Positions 21,927-31,635 of a stretch of DNA of 64,000 bases are shown here, piece after piece. Origin of the DNA: Begonia masoniana (taxonomy: Eukaryota > Streptophyta > Magnoliopsida > Cucurbitales > Begoniaceae). The position numbers and the translations under genes were made by a program. Below the pieces are notes generated by a model, which did not search any database, was not told where the DNA came from, and saw only the letters and a program-made list of their open reading frames with translations. Position 1 is the stretch's first letter; every line of letters begins with the position of its first letter. The stretch is from the NCBI GenBank assembly GCA_022432975.1, contig CM039505.1, forward strand, positions 46,854,544-46,918,543, read 5' to 3'.

Positions 21927-21942
21927 CACCCCCAATCTTGAA
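21927..21942 (-). other. Polypurine tract of the Athila/Tat-like element
   Basis: The - strand sequence CAAGATTGGGGGTG abuts the TGATAAGTG start of the 3' LTR. This is the expected position for plus-strand priming. Confidence 0.75.
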
Positions 21943-23437
21943 CGAAAGCGTGTTCTCAAGCGAAAAGAAATCAATACGATTAAAGGCATTATATATATCC
22001 TTATCCTCAATCAAAATGAATAGCCAAAACATCATGTTCAAACAATCTAGATCGCAATTTTCAATAATTCGTCTCAGCGTGACACATTTATACCAAAACA
22101 TCTGAGATAAACTCTTTGCAATTAGTAACTTGTAATAAAACATCAACACTAGCTTATTAAGAGCTCCTCGTGTGTGTGTGTTCATGCCCAATTTTCTTAA
22201 TTTGATAGATTAGCACAAGTGTCTAAGGTAAAGGCACACACTCTTAAGAACACTCAAATCACTCTGATCATTCTCCAGCTTTGCCCATTATTCACTAGTA
22301 ATGAGAATCAGTAAAACAAAACAAAAGTCGATAGGACTTTCATTCGGCTTGTAACGTTCAGCCAGGTTAAAAGGTATGAAATTTTGGAAATCACAGGCTA
22401 ATTAGAGAGCACTATTCATCCTTCCTTATCTCAACCACTCAAAATTTTCTTCCACTCTTTCTCGCTCAATAAGATTTGCTCACACTTCCTTTTCTCTCAC
22501 CCCCAAACTTATTTAACTCACAGTTACCCATTTTAACTCATTTGTCATTATTTCACTAAAATTTAAACAACATAAACAGAATTGAAAACTAACAATTGAA
22601 CTTTTGCAATTTTTTTTTTAGGCGTCTTTGACGTCTTTCCTTTTTTTTTTCCTTTACAGCAACAAGAATAGAGAAAGGACAACAGAAAACAATACATATA
22701 AATCATAAGACAAAGGAGTTCTTGTTAGACCTCACCATCCTTTTCTCCTATTCTCCCTCGACCAAAAATAATAACCCAGTGCTCTTTAGGTCAGATAGGC
22801 AAAATAGTTTTAAGGTAGGCTCAAATAACGGTAACAAATGAAATGGTCAATCATAAGCTCAATGAGGTGACTATGGGTGTCAATAACAGACACAAAAATG
22901 GTGTGTTCAAAAAGGCTCAAACGATTCAAACAATGGCCTAAGTCATTCTTTTATCGTGCTAAACCAAGTTTCTCTTTCGCGGATGCAGGGCAAAACTAAA
23001 AAGGATTCATTTCTCACTGTCTCTCACTACTTTAACTGGAGGTGCTCTCACTTACAGTATTTGAATTCAATCGCTCCCTTACTATGTTTGGTTCACTCTC
23101 TATAGACTACATGAGCTATGATTAATAAATTAAGTCAAAAGAAAATGAACACGTGCGCAATAAGATGAGAATCTCAAATAAACCAGAGTCAATGCAATTA
23201 TCACAAGTTCTAAATATTCAGAGCTATCCAAGAAGCAAAGACATACATGAAATCACAAATTCAGTCATTGACACATCAAATCAACAATCCAGACAATAAG
23301 ACCACAAAAAGTTTTGGCTAAACAGAAAGTACGCTAAAGTTCACCCCAACACCCCCAAACTTAAAATCTGCATTGTCCGCAATGGATACAAAAGCATATA
23401 AAAAACAAATGGAAAGGCGAGGGTGAAGCAGCGTACC
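21943..23437 (-). other. Non-coding 3' region of the Athila/Tat-like element
   Basis: About 1.5 kb of AT-rich DNA without a supported gene, between the env-position ORF and the polypurine tract. Long untranslated stretches here are usual for Athila/Tat elements. Confidence 0.5.
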
Positions 23438-24540
23438 TTATAAAGAGTCGGAAAGATCATCATCGTCCTCTTGTGGAGGGTCGTATGGCTGAGATAGGTG
23501 ATCCGGATACATGGGGAAAGGAGGAGTGGACTGTGCAGAAAATCCGTGATGAGCATTGAAAGCGGCCATATATTGCGCTTCATAAAGTGAACACTCCAAA
23601 TCACGCGCTTGAAGATCGGTAATGTGGTGCCCCAAACGTTTTTGACCAAGGGCTAGAGCTTCGAACATCTGCTTAATATCATCTGGAGCATGAGAAGGAG
23701 GTGGCTCAGCAGATGAAGAAGAGGCGCCGAAGGTAGTGGGATCAGACCCCTGCGTTTCATAACGCCTTTTAAGGCGAGCATCAGCGTCGCTTCGTCGAAG
23801 TCTAGGTACGTAATGGGACGGATATCCTTTCGTTAGACGAGGGGCAAGCATGGGTTGAGGAGGAACCTCTGTATCAGGCTGATCTTCAATAAATTCCAAC
23901 CCATCAGGACGAGCTTGACCATGAGGCCAATTGGCTATTCTCTATATGTTGGATGAGCCAAAGATAGATTGCTGGACCCAGGGTTCATCATCAGAGCTCA
24001 TCGACACGTGCTTGGCAACACAAAGATGTGTGATCAAGACCGGATGAATGTGGGCGGCGGTCACAGTGTGCTTACGGTATTCCGCGATGTTGTTGTGTAT
24101 AATCCGCCCTACATTAATCGCTTTTCCTTTTAAGATGCAGTAAACCAACACTGCACGGTCTCTTGTAAACTCGGTCTTTTGACAGGTTGGCATAAGATTA
24201 CACCGGATGAACCTGCACCAGGCTTGAGGATATCTATTCAAACTGCTCGGGACTAAATAATGCGGCAGTGTATTGGCCCAACTCTCGTAGAATCTCATCA
24301 TAGTTGGGTCCAACAGCCAATAATGCGTGAAACTCATCCTCCAGAATGTTTGGCAACCCAAACTTTGCGTTAATCACCTCAGCTGAGAAATCGATCACTT
24401 TATTGCGGACGGTGACCGGTGCATCAATTTTGAAGCTTTCAGATTGACATAAAATTCCCGAATGACACTAGAATTTGCATCACCTCCCAAAACAGCTACG
24501 TCGCCCCAATTTCGCAGCTGGAGCATGGCGAGGATAACTC
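23438..24540 (-). pseudogene. Env-position ORF of the Athila/Tat-like element (main part)
   Basis: The - strand reads from about 24540 with 'NWGDVAVLGGDANSS' and 'VIREFYVNLKA', then (frameshifted) 'WCRFIRCNLMPTCQKTEFTR', 'RAVLVYCILKGKAINVGRII' and 'HPVLITHLCVAKHV'. A further segment (23899-23438) holds a 'DIKQMFEALALGQKRLGHHI' stretch and an acidic C-terminus (QEDDDDLSDSL-stop). The W-FI-N ... RA-Y-INVG-I ... LIT-LC pattern matches what is annotated in plants as a putative plant transposon domain. At least two frameshifts or stops break it. It lies between integrase and 3' LTR, where env-like genes sit in this lineage. The N-terminus is beyond LTR-C at 26375-26462. Confidence 0.7.
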
Positions 24541-25403
24541 CGTCACTCCGGTCCCTCAAGGGCAAAATGGTAAATTATCAAGCCAAAAATTATATTAAAA
24601 ATCTCATTTTTCTCTTCTTCTCCAGCAAGTCACAATTCCTTCTCCCTCCTTTGCGTTCTCCAACATTCCCTCAAGGCGATCACTCCTCTCCGACGATTTG
24701 TCCTCCGATCGTCTCATTTTCTTCGTGTTTTATTCGCCAAACTCGACCCTAGGTACGATTCTAAGATTTTAGCAAAGTTTGTTTCGGTTTTTACGGAGTT
24801 TAAACGATTAGGGTTCGTTTAGAGTTTCGTTAAAAACGTGATTTAGGATTCAAAATCGATAGGTTTATCGTAGTTGTGGATATATTGACGTATTAAACGT
24901 TAATGGGTAGTTAGGTTTAGTCGTTTATAGGTTATGTCTTTAATTGCTTTTATTGTCTTGATGGTACGTATGATGCATGTTTAATTATATTATAAATTGT
25001 TCACGCATCACGTATTTTAAAGGAGCATGAAAATGAATTTTCGCACTATGTTTTAAAGAAAATGGCGATGTGGCCTGAAAGGGGGCTATTGATCTATTGT
25101 GTGGATCGATTACGGGTCTGTCACAATACCACATCTAATATGAATTGATGTATGTTTATGGTCATGCGAGGTGGGGCTCAGGCATGGCTGTGCGTGTTGC
25201 AAGCATGTACCCCCCTCCTCTAGGTGGAAAGGGTAGTCCATCCGCAGGATATACCCTCTCCATTTAGGGGGTTGAGATCTCGATGACAACCTATGTAAAG
25301 ATAAGAAAATGTTGCATGATTTATAAACTCATATGCACAGCATGCACTTACATTTACGAAGTTTGCTGAGATTTTTATCTCATAGATTGTCTGTATGGTG
25401 TAG

Positions 25404-25450
25404 GTGATCTTGACATAGGTGAGGACGAGATCCCTCCACCCGAAGAATGA
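25404..25450 (+). other. Conserved short ORF in LTR-C (candidate exon)
   Basis: After TATGGTGTAG the frame reads G-D-L-D-I-G-E-D-E-I-P-P-P-E-E-stop. It differs from LTR1 by synonymous codons and I/L, E/D type replacements. The upstream GTAAGT donor seen in other copies is absent here because of a deletion. Confidence 0.42.
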
Positions 25451-25918
25451 TGTAGTTGATGGAAAATGGTCTATGGGAGTGCGCTGGGCAGTCGGTGCGT
25501 TTTGACCCGTGGGGACGTGTGTATGTATTTTTGGGATTTGATGGTTAGTATAAAAATGTATAGTTAGAACATTTTAGGATGTTTGGTTCTGACTAGTTGA
25601 TAGGTTTACATTCTGAAGTGTTTTTAAACGTTTTAGAAACTTGTTTTGTAAAATGTTTGATAATAGGGATATGTTCGGTTTTTAAACATATCCATGCAGT
25701 TTGTTTTCATGAAAATATATTTCGTTTTAAATGTGTTTTGAGTCGTTTATCTTGGATGACTGATGAAGTGTGAAAAAGATGAGGATATGGGTGAGTGTAT
25801 TGTGATTGTTAGGATGTATGGGTGGGAAGAAAAATGGTTGGAAGAGGAAAAAGAAAAGAATGGAAAAGAGGAAAAGAAGAAGAAGAAGAAGAAGATGGAG
25901 GGAGGCAGAGAGGGAGGC

Positions 25919-26116
25919 GACTGATCGCCAGGAGTGGCGATCAGTTACCGTGAAGGATCGCCACGCTCTGAAAATTTCCAGAGCGTGTGGCGATCGATCG
26001 CCCAAAGGTGGGCGATCGATCGCCTGGTGAACGATCGCGAGGCGATCGTGATTGCCCCTCCATTTTACAACTAGCGATCGATCGCCTGAAATGGGCGATC
26101 GATCGCCCCTACATTT
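25919..26116. repeat. CGATCG hairpin cluster in LTR-C
   Basis: A perfect hairpin (CGATCGATCGCCC / GGGCGATCGATCG) lies at 25991-26022. Beside it are an imperfect long hairpin around CGCTCTG-AAAATTTC-CAGAGCG (about 25957-25995) and another CGATCGATCGCC...GGGCGATCGATCG pair at about 26075-26106. Confidence 0.9.
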
Positions 26117-26374
26117 TTAAGGGGAATTCCCCCTTTTGTCCCTCCCTCCTCGGCCGACGGTTTTCATTTGTTTTTAATGTTTCTTTTAATTGTTTTCAGA
26201 TTTATGTTAATTCATTTAGGAAAGTTTTTAAACAATTTTCATTCCGGTTCCAATCTCGATTCAAAAGATTTTCAAACGGTTCTCCGTTTAAATGTTTAAC
26301 TTAAGGTTCGGATAGAATTAAGTATAAAAAAAAATAATTACGGAAAAATTATGAATAGTTTAAAGGTCGTCACA

Positions 26375-26462
26375 AATTCTCTGCTTCAGCATTGAGGAAG
26401 GAGTTTTGGATTGCACTAGAGGAGGTGGGGCTGGTCAACGCTTGTTTACGTTTGAGAGGCAT
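26375..26462 (-). pseudogene. Env-position ORF, N-terminal fragment
   Basis: A start ATG at 26462 opens 'MPLKRKQALTSPTSSSAIQ', then NSFLNAEAEN up to the LTR-C boundary. The continuation lies beyond LTR-C, at and below 24540, with some codons lost at the junction. Confidence 0.5.
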
Positions 26463-26906
26463 CGGTAATTGTCACACGTCCGCCTAGGAATGAGTTGCTG
26501 CACGCCAAATACTGAGCTTCGGCAATAAAGAGGGCGTTCGGACTGAATGCCGGCGAAGGGGACTACGAAAAAGGGTGAAAAGGGCGATGGAGGGTTTCAG
26601 CCGAACGATTGGGAAGGGGATCGCCGAGAGAAGGTCGGGTGTCGTCGCTGAAGGATGAGGCGAACACGGTGAAGGGTGAAAAGCTTTCTGCTTTTCACCG
26701 TTTACCCTTTGTTTTTATTTTTTTTATTTTTATTTTTTTCTTTTTATAGAAAATTAAAACATAAAATCAGAAAAAAGAAAGAAAAAAACTCAATAAATCA
26801 ATTAAAATAAACAATGAACTCGACTCGACGCTAATAAAACTAAAATCAATGGGTTACCTCCCACCAAGTGCTTGATTTACCATCTTTAGCCTGACGTTGG
26901 ACCAAA
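26463..26906 (-). other. Spacer between integrase and env-position ORF
   Basis: Non-coding. It contains a hairpin (GGTGAAAAGC-TTTCT-GCTTTTCACC, about 26676-26700), a T-rich stretch, and the GGGTTACCTCCCACCAAGTG sequence (about 26850) that often follows integrase in Athila/Tat elements. Confidence 0.5.
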
Positions 26907-27267
26907 TTCACGCTTCGGGTATGAGTTGAGTGACGGAAGAGTCACTTGGAATATTGCCACCAAAATATGGCTTCACTCGTTGTCCGTTTACTTTGAATGT
27001 TGTTTCATCGGATCCTCGTAACTCAACAGCTCCATGAGAGAATACTTGCACCACCGTGAAAGGATCCGACCATCTTAACTTCAACTTGCCTGGAAACAAT
27101 TTCAATCGAGAGTTAAATAAAAGCACCTGCTGTCCCTGTGAAAGATCTTTCTTCACGATGTGCTTGTCATGCCACGCCTTAGTCTTCTCTTTATATATTT
27201 TTGAATTCTCATACGCATTGCTTTTAAGTTCATCGAGCTCATTAATTTGCAGGATGCGTTTCTGACC
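26907..27267 (-). pseudogene. Integrase C-terminus of the Athila/Tat-like element
   Basis: The - strand reads 'LQINELDELKSNAYENSKIY', KEKTKAWHDKHI, then 'GQQVLLFNSRLKLFPGKLKL' and RWSDPFTVVQVF, 'GAVELRGSDETTFKVNGQRV', KPYFGG. The RLKLFPGKLKxRW motif is diagnostic of the integrase C-terminal region of Athila/Tat gypsy elements. The rest of pol is missing because a Cassandra-like sequence abuts at 27268. Confidence 0.85.
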
Positions 27268-27415
27268 TAGTTAAAAGTGCTTCGGCGATAGTAGTACCAG
27301 GTCGGGTAACCGACTGGGAAGTCCTCGCCAAACAATGCCGTGAGGGGAGGATATTGGGCTACGGCCCAATTCTCAGAGCGGACAATATCTTACTGGAAAA
27401 TGGAGTCGTTACAGT
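27268..27415 (+). mobile_element. Cassandra-type TRIM fragment with 5S rRNA-like box
   Basis: AGTTAAAAGTGCTTCGGCGA, TAGTAGTACCAGG, GGGTAACC and CTGGGAAGTCCTCG follow the 3' half of plant 5S rRNA (AGTTAAGCGTGCTTGGGCGA ... GTAGTACTAGG ... GGGTGACC ... TGGGAAGTCCTCG). Then come GAGGGGAGGATATTGGGCTA, GAGCGGACAATATC and a GTCGTTACA end. A 5S-like segment followed by GCGGACAATATC is the signature of Cassandra TRIM LTRs. The first half of the 5S-like region is absent, so it is a truncated LTR. It is not a 5S rRNA gene. Confidence 0.75.
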
Positions 27416-28544
27416 TTGTTTGTCATCTCTAGCACTAAGTAGTTGGAAATGCAGTTCGCTAGTTTACTTATTTATACTTCCATTTGAAATACTACTTGAA
27501 AGTCCATATTCATTTCAAAGAAGAAACAAATAAATAGAAACTTTTATTACGAAAAAACCTCATAAAAGACCCATAAGAATACATAGAAAAGAAAAAGAAC
27601 TACGTAACAAAAATAAAATATTTAAATACTTTTTCGTAGGTTGAAGTCAAATAAAGAACTACATGCTTCTTAAGAGTATGTTTACTTTCTTAAATGGCAT
27701 GAAATTTGTGAATAAAAATAATGTGTGTTTTCAACATTTTAATTTAACAAAAGATACTTCAAAAGCTCAATATCGAGGTTTTGGAAATATATCTCTTTTT
27801 TTCCCTTCAAATTATCATTTGAAACATTTTTAGCTATTCTATTTTCTCTTATGCTGTTGATTCAATATTTGTAAGAAATCTAAAGTTGATTCATGATCAA
27901 TATACCTCAATCATTAATTGATGCACTTAATTACTTATTTTATTTCTTTTCTCTGTTATCTGTTACATTGATTGCACTGATTAATAATTGACCATTCATG
28001 AGGTAAGAACTAAAAGATACAATTAGAAGATAAATTTACCACTACCCTAATTAATTTATGAATAATCTTAAGTGTACTATACAAATTTATACTAATTTTT
28101 ACTTCCAGACATTACACTCACTGATTGATATAATAAAATAAATTATAAATAGTTAAAATAAAACATTAATTTTAACATCTAATGAGCACTACGTGAGTGG
28201 ATAAAACATAAAATGTAGACTTAAAATATAAACATAGCATTACTCTTAATTTATATAGATTTATCTTAATTTTATTGGTAAAATTGTAAAAGCGAGATCT
28301 TCAAATTTTATTTAATTGGAAAAAGTGTCATTTAGACTTTATCGTTTTGGGGTAGTAACAATTTAGACTTTAACCTACTTTCTTCGACAAACCAAATCTT
28401 AACGTATCATTCATTAGAGATTTATGCTAGATCGCACAAAGTGGAATCAAGAGGATTCTCTAGAGGCATTTGGATACTTTGGACTAAATGGTTAGAGATT
28501 TCGATTATATGCAACAATAACTAATTCATTCGATTATACCATAT
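27416..28544. other. AT-rich intergenic DNA
   Basis: About 1.1 kb without a recognisable gene, repeat partner or element end. The part just before 28545 may be 5' LINE sequence too decayed to read. Confidence 0.5.
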
Positions 28545-29841
28545 TTGTGTTCATGGCGGTGTACAGGAGTCCTCAAACCCAGCTTAGACAGAATTTGTGG
28601 GGTTTCCTTAAGTTACTTGACACTGATAAGGAACTCCTTGGTTATTGGCAGAGAGGATTTCAATGCATTTATGAGTAGAGATGACAAAAAAAGTGGTTCT
28701 TTGAGGGGCTCGGGGCTTTGTAAGAAATTTCAAGAGTAGTTGTTAGATATGGAGATGTCTGATCTTGGTTTTCATGGACCGAAATTCACTTGGAAGAGAG
28801 GGGGTGGTTTTCGAGAGAATTGATAGAGCTATTGGAAACATGTTCTAGCTTAATGTGTTCCCTAATTCTAGTGTGCATTAGAAGAACACGTCTGACTGCT
28901 CTCTGCATCGCTTGTTCCGCTTTCTCATACCCAGAGCATCTCACAAGGATTGGTAAGATTTTGTTAAATCAGAATTAGAGTAGTAGGGACAATCTGGACT
29001 GTGCTATCTCAAAGTTCTCTGTGAAAGTTACGGATTGGAATAAGAATGTGTTTGGAAATATATTTCAAAGAAAGAAGAAGACGCTTGCTCGCTTGGCCGG
29101 CATTCAAAAAGCTTATGAATCCCATTCCATTAAAAATATTCAAAAACTAGAGGAAGACCTTAGCAAGGAGATTAATTTGATTCTTTTACAGGAGGATCTT
29201 CTCTGGCGTGAAATAGCTTGTTTGGATTTTTACAAACTTGGAGATGGAAACACAAGTTATTTTCACAAGAAGTTCAAAGCCAAAATCAGGAACAATGTTA
29301 TTGAAGCGTTGAAGTTTGATGATATTTGGTTTTCTGAGAAAGATGTTCTATGTTCTAAAGTCATGGAGTTTTTTAAATCTCTTTATACTAAAGAAACCCC
29401 AGGTGCTCGAACTGTCTTATGCAATGGCCTAAAGTTGATGCAGAGCAAGTGGAGGTTATTTCCAGTATTCTTAACCTCTTCAGCAATGTGTCTGGGCAAA
29501 AATCAACTGTGATAAAACACTCATATTTTTCTCGAATAACACTAGGTGTCTATTGAGGAGTTTGATTTCTCAAAAGCTGAAAATCTAAAAAAATACTTTG
29601 GGAGTGTAGAAGATCCATAAAAGAACCTCTAGAGCGGATTTTTCTTATTTAATAGACAAAGTTCAGGAGTGTAGAAGATCTAACCACCCATCTACACTTT
29701 CTATGTTGGGAAGATACTCTTGTTTCATGTGTATTCAGGTTGATTCCTCAATATGTTATGCAAACGTCTTTTATCCCTAAGAGTGTTGGCAATGACATTG
29801 ATAGAGCTTGTCAAGACTTCCTTTAGGACTCTGTTGCAAAC
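28545..29841 (+). pseudogene. L1-type LINE, 5' part (endonuclease and RT remnant)
   Basis: Endonuclease motifs are spread over several frames: AVYRSPQTQLRQNLWGFL, 'DFNAFMSRDDKKSGSL' and 'DMEMSDLGFHGPKFTWKRGG', with decayed 'RTRLTALC' where SDHCP is expected. At 29021-29509 a 163-codon frame reads 'VTDWNKNVFGNIFQRKK', 'EDLLWREIACLDFYKLGDGN', 'TSYFHKKFKAKIRNNVI', 'FFKSLYTKE', the linker that precedes L1 RT. It then jumps to the RT C-terminal side ('VISSILNLFSNVSGQK', 'CDKTLIFFSNN'): the RT core with the FADD-type site is deleted at about 29400. It is interrupted at 29841 by copia B and resumes at 62818. Confidence 0.82.
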
Positions 29842-30090
29842 TGTTAGTTTCGGTGTGACCTGATGCCTGACTGAGCCAGGCCGGTATGGCCCATGTTGTG
29901 AATCTTAATATGACTAGGGTTTTATGTTTCCATATAAATATATGCTAGTGTGGGAAAACTCACTGTACCTTGATTTTACATAGTGATTTCTCTTATGCCT
30001 GTGGTTTTTTCCCTTCTAGGGTTTCCACGTAAATTTTATTGTCCACTATTTTCTAGTTTTTCTTTTTCAGTTTAGTTCGGTTTTTCAACA
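29842..30090 (+). mobile_element. Copia B 5' LTR
   Basis: Its 249 bp run from TGTTAGTTTCGG to TTTTTCAACA. It is highly similar to 62566-62812. The flanking caaac at 29837-29841 matches caaac at 62813-62817. It contains a TATAAATATA box at about 29933. Confidence 0.95.
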
Positions 30091-30092
30091 AT

Positions 30093-30104
30093 TGATATCA
30101 GAGC
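30093..30104 (+). other. Copia B primer-binding site
   Basis: TGATATCAGAGC two bases after the LTR is complementary to the 3' end of initiator tRNA-Met with one mismatch (usual TGGTATCAGAGC). Confidence 0.75.
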
Positions 30105-30820
30105 TTCAGGTTGAAGGTTTTTTTTTGATTTTTTGAAGGTATAGAACATTTTTTCAAGTTTGCAATTTTGGTAATTGAAATTGAAATTTGGAGGAAAAAG
30201 AAAATAGAAAAAAAAAATTATTTTCTTTTCTGTTTTTCTCTACGTGAAGAAATAGAGAAACAAAAAAAAAGGAAATTTGGTTATGTAGCTCTTCTTCGAC
30301 TGAAGAAGAACCGAGGAGAGCACCACCCGAGCCGACTGTGAAAAGCCCAGCCGCCGCCTGCGCACTCCGCCGTCGCGCGAACAGAACCCACCGCCGACGC
30401 CGCTCCAACACCGACGCGTGCACAGAACCTACCACCGACGCCAGCAGCAGCAACACTGCTCCGGTCACGCCGCCGATCTGCTATGACGCAACCTTCAAGC
30501 CCTCAGCCACACAACACCTCTGCGTCACAGTCATCAGTCAGCAACCGAGCAAACATTGTCCACTGTTGCCATCTCCATTCAGCAACCTCCGAGCAGAAAG
30601 CTTGTTCTGTTTATTTGGTATTTTTTTCACAGGTTGCAAAAAAATTTTGCAGTGGGTGCCGCGAATCGTCTGTTAATTTTGGAATATATTCTGAAATTTT
30701 TTGTTTGTGAAATATTGGGGTTCTGAAGAAGTTTCTGGATGGTTGAAATATTGTCTGATGTTTTTTCGGAGTAATTATCTGGTGGAGATATTGTTGGGGA
30801 GATATTCTGAATTTTTAGAG

Positions 30821-31480
30821 ATGACGTCATTAAAATATGATATTCCTTTGCTGGATAAGAATACAAGATTTTTAATATGGCAGGTAAAGATGCGAGACCT
30901 TTTCACTCAAATAGAATTGGATAGTATGTTACTTGGTTTTGATAATATATCTGAGTCTTGGTCAGAGGCGGAGAAACTCATGAGGGACAGAAAAGCATTA
31001 TCTCTGATTCGTCTACACTTGTCAAATTTAATTTTGGAAGATGTGTTGAAGGCGAAATCTGCTGCTGAAGTAACAATTATATTTTCATCATATGAAAGAA
31101 GGATCTTCTATCGACAAACACTTGTGTGCATTCAAAGAGATAGTTTCGGATTTGAAAACTTTGGAGTGCAAATATGATGATGAGGATTTAGCTTTGATTT
31201 TTTTGTGCTCGTTGCCTGTTTCGTACAATATTTTACGGGACACGATATTATATAGTCGTGACATGCTAATCCTGAAAGAAGTCTGTGATGCTTGATGAAG
31301 CACCTTGTAGTTGCATCTGGAACTCAAGGCGAGTAACTTGTTACTCAAGGTAGAGCTACAGAGAAGTCAGAGAAAAACAGCCATGGCAGAAAGAATTCAA
31401 GGGGCAGATCAAAGTCCATAAATAGAAGCAAAATTTGTTTTTACTGTCAGAAAAAGGGGAATATAAAATCAGAGTGTTAT
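30821..31480 (+). pseudogene. Copia B gag
   Basis: The ATG at 30821 opens MTSLKYDIPLLDKN and 'LIWQVKMRDLF', the N-terminal motif of Tork/Tnt1-like gag. A frameshift at about 31085 moves reading to 'KEGSSIDKHLCAFKEIVSDL', 'LALIFLCSLPVSYN'. The zinc knuckle at about 31437-31478 reads C-FY-C-QKKG-N-IKSE-C: the His ligand is Asn. A roughly 730-base leader lies between PBS and gag; a 112-codon Arg/Ala-rich frame there (30338-30673) is probably not a gene. Confidence 0.8.
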
Positions 31481-31635
31481 CAGCTGCAAAACAAGAGAAA
31501 AGAACAAAGTGAACAAAATGAAAAACAATCAGGGAACTCTGGTAAAGTAGTTGTTGCTGAAGATGAAAGTGAAAGTGATCAAGGTAATCTATTGATAGTG
31601 TCTAAGGAAAACTCAAGGTCATCTGACGAATAGAT

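Larger units (their letters stand above)
24545..26374 (+). mobile_element. 5'-truncated gypsy LTR (LTR-C)
   Basis: The right end GGTCGTCACA (26374) matches the GGTCGTTACA end of LTR1-3. It has the CT-rich leader, CTAG|GTACGA (about 24751), the GGTGGGGCTCAGGCATGG block, TATGGTGTAG, the short acidic ORF (25404-25450), the conserved CAGTCGGTGCG block and a CGATCG hairpin cluster. The first roughly 200 bp, including the TGTAACACCC start, and the exon around the GTAAGT donor are missing. Both sides continue the same env-position ORF on the - strand, so it was inserted there and the junction later lost sequence. The left edge is approximate. Confidence 0.8.

Noticed and set aside
27268..27330. 5S rRNA gene
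   Set aside because: Only the second half of the 5S sequence is present, with substitutions in the internal promoter, followed by TRIM-type sequence. It is a Cassandra fragment.
30338..30673. 112-codon Arg/Thr/Ala-rich open frame
   Set aside because: It lies in the copia B leader between PBS and gag, is compositionally biased and matches no family.
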